From Alphaproteobacteria bacterium (GTDB taxonomy: Bacteria; Pseudomonadota; Alphaproteobacteria; Rhodospirillales; Magnetospirillaceae): a stretch of 16,091 bases of DNA. The stretch lies in NCBI GenBank assembly GCA_015232485.1, contig JADFZP010000022.1:1-16091 (forward strand), in the 5' to 3' direction. Positions 7,268 to 12,825 of this stretch are shown here, piece after piece (within the stretch, counting starts at the first letter, position 1; each line of letters starts with the position of its first letter). The notes below the pieces were generated by a model that worked only from the letters and a program-made list of their open reading frames with translations, searched no databases and was not told where the DNA came from. Both the position numbers and the translations under genes were made by a program.

Positions 7268-8038
7268 TCATTGATGGCTGGCCATGAATTGGCGGCAGCG
7301 GGCCGAGCTGGGATTGTCGAACACTTGGTCGGGCGTGCCCTCCTCCTCGATGCGGCCCTCGTGCAGGAAGACGACGCGCGACGAGACGTTGCGGGCGAAG
7401 CGCATCTCGTGGGTGACCAGCAGCATGGTGCGGCCCTCCTCGGCCAGGGCGCGGATAACGCCCAGCACCTCGGACACCATCTCGGGGTCGAGCGCCGAGG
7501 TCGGCTCGTCGAACAGGATCACCTTGGGCTCCATCGCCAAGGTGCGGGCGATGGCGGCGCGCTGCTGCTGTCCGCCCGACAACTCGGACGGATGGCGGTC
7601 GCGCTTGTCGGCGATGCCGACCTTGGCGAGCAGCGCCTCGGCCCGCTCGACCGCCTGGCGGCGCGGCAGGCCCAGCACGTGGATCGGCGCCTCGACGACG
7701 TTGTCGAGGATGGTCATGTGCGGCCACAGATTGAAGCTTTGAAAGACGAAGCCCAGTTCGGCCCGCATGCGCGCGATCTGGCGCGGATCGGCCGCCGCCA
7801 GGGCGCCGTCGCGCCGCCGCACCAGCCGCATCTCCTCGCCGGCCACCCGGATGGTGCCTTGGTTGGGCGCCTCCAACAGGTTGACGCAGCGCAGGAAGGT
7901 GCTTTTGCCCGAGCCCGACGAGCCGATGATCGAGATCGCCTCGCCATCGCGCGCCGTCAGCGAAATGCCCTTCAGCACCTCGAGCGCGCCGAAGCGCTTG
8001 TGCAAGTCGACGACTTCCAGGGCGGGCGGCTGGCCCAT
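7268..8038 (-). CDS. Amino-acid ABC transporter ATP-binding protein (HisP-like)
   Basis: The protein has 256 residues and is a complete ABC ATPase. It has Walker A GSSGSGKST (39-47), Q-loop Gln100 in FVFQSFNLWPHMT, signature LSGGQ (153-157), Walker B VILFDE (173-178), D-loop SALDPE (181-186) and switch His210. The insertion around 72-85 is typical of HisP/GlnQ-type ATPases of polar amino-acid importers. It is the first gene of the operon ATPase, binding protein, permease, permease. The ATG at 8038 is preceded by GAGG 10 bases upstream and by a good sigma70-like promoter. The 17 bases between this gene and the binding-protein start hold the ribosome site of the latter. Confidence 0.93.
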   Translation of the reverse strand: MGQPPALEVVDLHKRFGALEVLKGISLTARDGEAISIIGSSGSGKSTFLRCVNLLEAPNQGTIRVAGEEMRLVRRRDGALAAADPRQIARMRAELGFVFQSFNLWPHMTILDNVVEAPIHVLGLPRRQAVERAEALLAKVGIADKRDRHPSELSGGQQQRAAIARTLAMEPKVILFDEPTSALDPEMVSEVLGVIRALAEEGRTMLLVTHEMRFARNVSSRVVFLHEGRIEEEGTPDQVFDNPSSARCRQFMASHQ

Positions 8039-8068
8039 TGTCAACAGACCTCGCGAAGTTGCAGCGCG

Positions 8069-8097
8069 ATTGTCCGGGCGCGTGTGGCGGAAGTCAA
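8069..8097 (-). promoter_or_regulatory. Putative sigma70 promoter of the amino-acid ABC operon
   Basis: On the minus strand, TTGACT (8097-8092) and GACAAT (8074-8069) are separated by exactly 17 bases, matching the -35 and -10 consensus at 5 and 4 of 6 positions. It would start transcription near 8062 and give a leader of about 24 bases before the ATPase ATG. No other gene lies between. Confidence 0.45.
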
Positions 8098-8147
8098 ACG
8101 CGTTGCGTACAATGGCGTCCCTTCCCCGCCCTTTCGAGCAAACCTCC

Positions 8148-9029
8148 ATGACGCGCGCCCGTGCCAATCTGCTGCTGCTGATCGCCGCCATGATCTGGGG
8201 AACGACCTTCGTCGTCCAGAAGACCGCGCCCTTGGGGCCGCTGACCTTCACCGGCATCCGCTTCCTGCTTGGCGCCCTGGCGATCCTGCCGCTGGCCCTG
8301 GTCGAGGCCCGCCGCGCGCCCAAGCCGCTGTCGCGCGCCCATATCGGCGGTTTCGCGTTGTGCGGCGGGGTGCTGTTCCTGGCCGCCATCATCCAGCAAT
8401 TGGGCATCAACCAAACCTCGGTGACCAATTCCGGCTTTCTCACCGGGCTTTACCTGCCGATGGTGCCGCTGCTCGGCCTGATGCTGCTGAAGCGGCCGCC
8501 GCACTGGTCGGTATGGCCCGCCTCGGCCGGCTGCGTGGCGGGGATTTGGCTGCTCAACGGCGCCAGTCTCGACCGACTCGGACAGGGCGACGCGCTGGTG
8601 CTGCTCGCCGCCCTGTTCTGGGCGCTGCACATCGTCCTGCTCGGCCGCTTCACGCCGACCAGCGGCCGACCGCTGGCCCTGGCCACCACCCAATTCGTGA
8701 TCTGCGGCGCCATCGCCCTGGCCGCCGCGCTGGCGCTGGAACCCATCACCCTGGCCGCCCTCGACGCCGCCCGCTTCGAAATCGCCTGGGCCAGCCTGCT
8801 GTCGGTGGGCGGCGCCTACACCCTGCAAGTGGTGGCGCAACGCCACACCCACCCCGCCGACGCGGCGATCATCCTAAGCACCGAAACCGTCTTCGCCGCC
8901 CTGGCCGGCGCGGCGGCGCTGGGCGAACGCATCGGCCCGATGGGCGTGGCCGGAGGGGCGTTGGTGTTTATGTGCTTGGTGCTGGTCGAGGTCTTGCCCG
9001 CGAAGGCTGATCGCGTTACATTGTCGTAA
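8148..9029 (+). CDS. EamA/DMT-superfamily transporter (10 TM)
   Basis: The protein has 293 residues with two EamA repeats and about ten membrane helices. The first repeat opens with LIAAMIWGTTFVVQK (about 11-25), and the second ends with the typical STETVFAALAGAAALGE stretch. Family members export small metabolites such as amino acids or purines; the substrate is unknown. No strong ribosome site precedes the chosen ATG. An in-frame ATG at 8112 would add 12 residues, but a -10-like TACAAT at 8108-8113 overlaps it, so 8148 is preferred. It is divergent from the amino-acid importer across 109 bases. Its stop codon lies inside a palindrome just ahead of the nucleotidyltransferase gene. Confidence 0.85.
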   Translation: MTRARANLLLLIAAMIWGTTFVVQKTAPLGPLTFTGIRFLLGALAILPLALVEARRAPKPLSRAHIGGFALCGGVLFLAAIIQQLGINQTSVTNSGFLTGLYLPMVPLLGLMLLKRPPHWSVWPASAGCVAGIWLLNGASLDRLGQGDALVLLAALFWALHIVLLGRFTPTSGRPLALATTQFVICGAIALAAALALEPITLAALDAARFEIAWASLLSVGGAYTLQVVAQRHTHPADAAIILSTETVFAALAGAAALGERIGPMGVAGGALVFMCLVLVEVLPAKADRVTLS

Positions 9030-9033
9030 CGCG
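8994..9033 (+). promoter_or_regulatory. Putative promoter with overlapping palindrome ahead of the MNT-HEPN pair
   Basis: TTGCCC (8994-8999) and TACATT (9017-9022) lie 17 bases apart, a weak sigma70-like pair inside the end of the EamA gene. The perfect palindrome CGCGTTAC-ATTGTC-GTAACGCG (9012-9033, 8-base arms, 6-base loop) covers the -10 element and the EamA stop codon. It may be an operator for autoregulation or, as RNA, a small hairpin. No T-run follows, so it is not a classical terminator. Confidence 0.35.
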
Positions 9034-9059
9034 TTCCTGCAAGCGGAGAGCGACACGCC

Positions 9060-9569
9060 ATGGCGGCCCTGCCCAACCGTTCAGTTCGCATCGATCCCGC
9101 CCACAACGACATCCTGAACGGGATGCTCGATCTGTTGCGTCGCGGTCGGGCCGACGAGGTCGAGGCGGCGTTGCGGTCGCTGTCGGACTCGCCCGACACG
9201 CGCCCCGTCGGCCCCTTCAGGAACGCCGCGGCGGCCTTGGATTTTCTGGTGGGGCGGATGGTCTCGGCGGCCCACCCGCAAGCCGTCTGGCTGTTCGGCA
9301 GCCGCGCCGCGGGCACCGCGCGGCCCGGCAGCGATTTCGACCTGATGGCGATCCTGCCCGACGACGACACCGTCGATGAGGACACCAGACGGACGCGAAT
9401 GGCCGAGGCCGTGATGGGCGCCGGCGTCGGTGTCGACGTCACCGCCTGCCGCGCCTCCGACTTCGCCCGGTTCCGCGACACCGCCGGATCGCTGGTCCGC
9501 ACCGTCCATGAACAGGGCCGCGAGATCTATGTGTCGCGCCAGGAACGCCGCCGCAGGCTCGCGCGATGA
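9060..9569 (+). CDS. MNT-type nucleotidyltransferase (partner of HEPN protein)
   Basis: The protein has 169 residues. The core is a minimal nucleotidyltransferase fold with the GS-x10-DxD signature: Gly80-Ser81 and Asp92/Asp94 within GSRAAGTARPGSDFDLM. A third acidic residue, Asp126, lies in GVDVTACR. All catalytic residues are present. About 70 extra residues precede the core (helical, charged), more than in minimal MNT proteins. In studied MntA/HepT pairs the MNT protein is the antitoxin that modifies the HEPN toxin with AMP. By analogy this may act on the next gene product, but the HEPN here is of a different subtype. A ribosome site (GGAGAG, about 9 bases upstream) supports the ATG. It overlaps the HEPN gene by 4 bases (ATGA). 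Confidence 0.85.
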   Translation: MAALPNRSVRIDPAHNDILNGMLDLLRRGRADEVEAALRSLSDSPDTRPVGPFRNAAAALDFLVGRMVSAAHPQAVWLFGSRAAGTARPGSDFDLMAILPDDDTVDEDTRRTRMAEAVMGAGVGVDVTACRASDFARFRDTAGSLVRTVHEQGREIYVSRQERRRRLAR

Positions 9570-9982
9570 ACGCGGTGGTCGAAGGCTATTTCGCGGTTCT
9601 GGACGAGGATTTGGCGGCGGCGCGGCAGTTGATCGCCGTCCTACCGCGCATCGGCGCCTTCCATCTTCAACAAGCCGCCGAAAAGCTGGTCAAGGCGATC
9701 CTGTCCGCCGAGAACATCCACACGGGCGCCGATCACGACATCGGCCGACTGGTCGCGTCGCTTCCCGAAGGACACGAGTGGAAGGCCGACCTGATGGAAC
9801 TGGATTACCTCAGCCAGTTCGCCACCGCCTTCCGGTATCCATCGGAGACCGGAAGGATAAGACCAGCGCCCGACCGGGCCAAGCTGGAAGCCTTCGCCGA
9901 ATTGATCGCCACCCTCGCCGACGACGCCAGGCGGTGGTGCGACGCGCGGGACGCGTCTTCGACGTCCAGCGCGGGCACCTGA
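9566..9982 (+). CDS. HEPN-domain protein (PF05168-like)
   Basis: The protein has 138 residues and is all helical. It has the typical HEPN wording FHLQQAAEKLVKAIL (32-46), a conserved His in ADHDIG (His57), and the RYP motif at 90-92. This is the type often found next to or fused with minimal nucleotidyltransferases, where it may bind a substrate or nucleotide. The R-x4-6-H-x-Y RNase motif of HepT-type toxins is not present in its usual place near the C-terminus, so RNase activity is not supported. The last dozen residues are low-complexity (Ser/Thr/Ala). The start overlaps the upstream nucleotidyltransferase stop (ATGA), so the two are translated together. Whether the pair is a toxin-antitoxin or another nucleotide-modifying unit is open. 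Confidence 0.82.
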   Translation: MNAVVEGYFAVLDEDLAAARQLIAVLPRIGAFHLQQAAEKLVKAILSAENIHTGADHDIGRLVASLPEGHEWKADLMELDYLSQFATAFRYPSETGRIRPAPDRAKLEAFAELIATLADDARRWCDARDASSTSSAGT

Positions 9983-9996
9983 GCAAGATCGCCCCG

Positions 9997-10025
9997 TTGC
10001 CATCCGGGCACCCTTCGACTACAAA
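9997..10025 (+). promoter_or_regulatory. Putative sigma70 promoter of the 10053-11353 gene pair
   Basis: TTGCCA (9997-10002) and TACAAA (10020-10025) are 17 bases apart, matching 5 and 4 of 6 consensus positions. They lie in a relatively AT-rich 70-base gap between the HEPN gene and the next start. Transcription would begin near 10032. This implies that the next two genes can be expressed apart from the MNT-HEPN pair. Confidence 0.4.
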
Positions 10026-10052
10026 AAGTAGAACTGAACTCGTTAGGTAGCC

Positions 10053-10583
10053 GTGCCCGACCGCCTTCCGCCCCTCATCGCCGCGACGAAAACCCTAGCC
10101 TCGAAGCCCAAATGGGTGGATTTGGGCGTCCAGCTCGATTTCACGGTGCCGCTGGATATCAACGGAATCACGCAGATTGGGCTGCGGCTACGGGGTAAGT
10201 GCTACTCCAACCACCCCGACCAAAACGTCACTTTCCAGATCGAGTACCAGTTCAGAAGCCTCTCCAAGCTGGTGCCTGTGACACGCCTTGAGTGGCGGCC
10301 CCACAATGAGCATCAGAACCCGAATTTCGGTCCCGCTGAATTGCGTCTGATTCGCTTTCGTGCGTCCCACCTCCACCGCTTTCAGGAAAACTACGATTGG
10401 CTGGTTGGCAACGGCCAGCCCTTGGCGGATAACATCAAGGCGAAGGACATTCCCTTCGCGGTGCCGCTGGACTCCGACCCTGATGGTTTCGCGGCTCTGG
10501 TGGTCTTGATGGGAAGGCTATTCAACATTGATGGCGTGGGGGCCATCCCGGCTCCCCCGTGGAAGGCCCCGAGGTTCTTGTAA
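10053..10583 (+). CDS. Uncharacterised protein, possibly DUF6978-like
   Basis: The protein has 176 residues, with no signal peptide and no membrane segment. It is rich in beta-type stretches (DLGVQLDFTVPL, VTFQIEYQF), followed by a conserved-looking polar block: VTRLEWRPHNEHQNPNFG (about 72-89) and SHLHRFQENYDW (about 105-116). The H-x-N-P and HLHRF-type wording reminds me of the uncharacterised DUF6978 family; this is from memory and not certain. The start is a GTG at 10053 with AGG 6 bases upstream. Its stop TAA overlaps the next start (TAATG), so it is coupled to the DUF1828-like gene. The stretch 10081-10380 counts 173 G+C of 300 (about 58 %), clearly lower than sampled parts of neighbouring genes (77-82 %), a possible sign of acquisition. 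Function unknown. Confidence 0.7.
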   Translation: MPDRLPPLIAATKTLASKPKWVDLGVQLDFTVPLDINGITQIGLRLRGKCYSNHPDQNVTFQIEYQFRSLSKLVPVTRLEWRPHNEHQNPNFGPAELRLIRFRASHLHRFQENYDWLVGNGQPLADNIKAKDIPFAVPLDSDPDGFAALVVLMGRLFNIDGVGAIPAPPWKAPRFL

Positions 10584-11353
10584 TGACAAGCGGTTTGGAC
10601 GAACACGGCAAGGCGTTTCACGAGGTCGTGGACGGCGTCGCCCGCGCCCTGGCCAACGTGCGCCATGAGCGCGACGCCTCGTTCATTGACTTGCCGGTCA
10701 TGTATCCCAGCGGCTCGCTCGCCGTGATCCGAATCGATCCCCACCACGACGGCCACTATCTCGTATCCGATATGGGCATGGGCTTCGAAGAAGCCGATCT
10801 GATGGGGGCTGGCCGGTTGTTCACCCACTCCGCCCCCGCCGTCGCCATGCGGGCCGGCGTTCATTTCGAGCGCTCGACGTTTTCCCTGGGCGTCCGCCGA
10901 GACCGGCTTGTCGGCGCCGTCTCGGTCGTAGCGGCCTGCTCGCAAGAGGCCGTCCAGGTCGCCGCTTTCCGACTGGACGAGAAGAAGAAGGCCGACGCCG
11001 CCGACCGCCTTTGCGAGCGCCTGTTTCGCCTGTTCACTCCCGCCAAGGTGGAAAGGGGCGCGACGGTCGTCGGCGCGTCGAACACGCCTTGGACCGTCAC
11101 GGCGCTGGTGCGGACGGATGGGCACAGGGCTGTCTATGAACCCGTGTCCGAGCATCCCAATTCGGTGGCGTCCGCATTGACCAAGTTCGTGGACCTGACC
11201 CAGTTGGACCATCCGCCGGCGCGCATCGCGGTGGTGCGGAGCAAGGAACTTCTGGGCACCCGGCTGGCGTTGATCTCGACGGCCGCGAACGTGGTCGAGG
11301 AAGGGGTGTCCGATCAGATTCTGGAACGGCTCGCGCTGGAGAACGCCGCCTGA
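10583..11353 (+). CDS. DUF1828-like protein, possible DUF1828-DUF1829 layout
   Basis: The protein has 256 residues, soluble. Residues about 34-80 have the DUF1828 pattern: a strand with DLPVMYPSGSLAVIRID, then GHYLVSDMGMGFEEADLMGAG, in which the SD-x-G turn is the family hallmark. The C-terminal half (about 165-250) forms a second domain with VASALTKFVDLTQL and IAVVRSKELLGTRLALIS, resembling DUF1829. These families are found in mobile and phage-related settings and have no established function to my knowledge. The ATG at 10583 is chosen over a GTG at 10559. It forms TAATG with the upstream stop and has GAGG 8 bases before it. The gene ends 5 bases before the convergent regulator gene; there is no terminator between them. 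Confidence 0.72.
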   Translation: MTSGLDEHGKAFHEVVDGVARALANVRHERDASFIDLPVMYPSGSLAVIRIDPHHDGHYLVSDMGMGFEEADLMGAGRLFTHSAPAVAMRAGVHFERSTFSLGVRRDRLVGAVSVVAACSQEAVQVAAFRLDEKKKADAADRLCERLFRLFTPAKVERGATVVGASNTPWTVTALVRTDGHRAVYEPVSEHPNSVASALTKFVDLTQLDHPPARIAVVRSKELLGTRLALISTAANVVEEGVSDQILERLALENAA

Positions 11354-11358
11354 GGACT

Positions 11359-12798
11359 CTACCCCCGTGAAGCCGGCGTGAACTGGAACGCCGACACGCC
11401 CCGCACCGTCTCGTCGACGATCAGCCGGTGGTTGAGCGGCGGATAGGCGCGCTGGCTGCACTCCAGTCGTTCGCACAGCCGGCAGTTCACGCCGATCGGC
11501 ACGGCCGCGTCGGTGTTCTTGACGTCCAGGCCGTCGGCGTAGATCAGGCTGGCGGCGTGGGACGCCTCGCAGCCCAGCGCCAGGGCGAATTGCTGGGGCG
11601 GGTTGCGCCAGCCGCCACCCGGTTTGGTGACCGTGCGGGCGATGAAGAAATAGGGGGTTCCGTCGGGCATGGCGGCCAGTTGGGGATGCAGCACGCCGGG
11701 CGCGCGGAAGGCGTCGTAGACGTTCCAGCGCGGGCAGGCGCCGCCGAAGCGGGCGAATTGCAGCGGGGTGGCCGAGAAGCGTTTCGAGACGTTGCCCGCC
11801 TTGTCGACCCGGATCATGAAGAACGGCACGCCACGCGCGCTGGGGCGTTGCAGGGTGGTCAGGCGGTGGCAGACCTGCTCGAAGCTGGCGTCGAAGCGGT
11901 GCTGCAACAGCTCGATGTCGAAGCGCAAGCCGCGCGCCGCCTGGACGAAGCGTTCGTAGGGCATCAGCACGGCGCCCGCATAGTAGCTGGCCAGCCCCGT
12001 GCGGGCCAGTTCGCGCGCCTCGCCGGCCAGCCCGGCGCCGTCGACCAGCCGATCGAGGATCGCGCCCTGCTCGGTCAGGCAGATGGTCACCGCCAGATGG
12101 AACAGGCGGCCCGAGGCCGACAGCACCTCGGACAGCATCAGCCGGTTGGCGTGGCGGTCGAAGCGGCGGATCGCGCCGACCATCACCTCGGCCGGCAGGC
12201 GCTTGACCTTGACGTGGTGGACGCACTGGAGATGTTCGACCAGACCGCGCCACAGCTCGCCGGCTTCCAGCCCGGCGGATTGCCACAGGCGCTCGGCGGC
12301 GGTCTCCAGTTCGGGGAAATGGTTTTCGTTGGAATGGAAGAAGTCGCGCACCTCTTCCAGCGGGAACGCCTTGGCGTGCATGACCTGCAGCTTGTCGCGG
12401 TCGGCGACCCGCTCGGCCAGGCCGCGCGCCGCGTCGTGGGCCTCTTGATAGGCGTCGTAGAGGTCGAGCACCGCCTGCGCCAAGGTGGGCGCCACGGCGG
12501 CCATTTCGCGCAATTCGTGGCGGTTGATCTCGCCGGCCCGGAACACCGGGTCGCCGAACACCTCGGTAAGCTGGGTGACCAGCCGCGCCTCGTCGGTATC
12601 GGCGAAGGATTGCAGGTCCAGGTCGAACGCCTGGCCCAGCTTGAGCAGCAGGTTGACGGTGACCGGCCGCTGGTTGTTCTCGATCAGATTGAAATAGCTG
12701 GGCGAAATGCCCATCCGTTCGGCCATCTGGGCCTGGGTGAGATCGACGTCGCGCCGGAGACGCCGGATTTTGTGCCCCAGCATCACCTTGCGTTCCAT
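11359..12798 (-). CDS. ScfR-family (PccR/MccR-like) short-chain acyl-CoA-responsive transcriptional regulator
   Basis: The protein has 479 residues. It has an N-terminal XRE helix-turn-helix (about 8-62; LTQAQMAERMGISPSYFNLI) and a middle IrrE-like region whose HExxH zinc motif is degenerate (HLAVTICLTEQ at 234-244). The C-terminal ScfR/DUF2083 domain has a Cys cluster C439-x2-C442-x4-C447, with Cys355 and Cys410 also present. Related regulators (PccR of Rhodobacter sphaeroides, PrpR and RamB of actinobacteria) sense short-chain acyl-CoA and control propionyl-CoA or C2 metabolism, and PrpR carries an Fe-S cluster. The gene follows ccr by 27 bases on the same strand, so it probably regulates ccr, binding the TTGCAA-like sites upstream. 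The ATG at 12798 is chosen because GGGAGG lies 9 bases upstream; the GTG at 12807 directly abuts that site and is unlikely. Confidence 0.9.
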   Translation of the reverse strand: MERKVMLGHKIRRLRRDVDLTQAQMAERMGISPSYFNLIENNQRPVTVNLLLKLGQAFDLDLQSFADTDEARLVTQLTEVFGDPVFRAGEINRHELREMAAVAPTLAQAVLDLYDAYQEAHDAARGLAERVADRDKLQVMHAKAFPLEEVRDFFHSNENHFPELETAAERLWQSAGLEAGELWRGLVEHLQCVHHVKVKRLPAEVMVGAIRRFDRHANRLMLSEVLSASGRLFHLAVTICLTEQGAILDRLVDGAGLAGEARELARTGLASYYAGAVLMPYERFVQAARGLRFDIELLQHRFDASFEQVCHRLTTLQRPSARGVPFFMIRVDKAGNVSKRFSATPLQFARFGGACPRWNVYDAFRAPGVLHPQLAAMPDGTPYFFIARTVTKPGGGWRNPPQQFALALGCEASHAASLIYADGLDVKNTDAAVPIGVNCRLCERLECSQRAYPPLNHRLIVDETVRGVSAFQFTPASRG

Positions 12799-12825
12799 CG
12801 ACCCCACCCTCCCGGTTTGGTTTGG

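Noticed and set aside
9012..9033. Palindrome at the EamA stop codon as a rho-independent terminator
   Set aside because: No T-run follows and the repeat overlaps the coding end; an operator or chance palindrome fits better.
9650..9665. R-x4-H (Arg28 to His33) in the HEPN protein as an RNase motif
   Set aside because: It lies in the FHLQQAAEK helix rather than the C-terminal helix of HepT toxins, and the Tyr expected two residues after the His is Leu.
12799..12807. GTG at 12807 as start of the ScfR-type regulator
   Set aside because: The ribosome site GGGAGG directly abuts it with no spacing; the ATG at 12798 has 9 bases of spacing.
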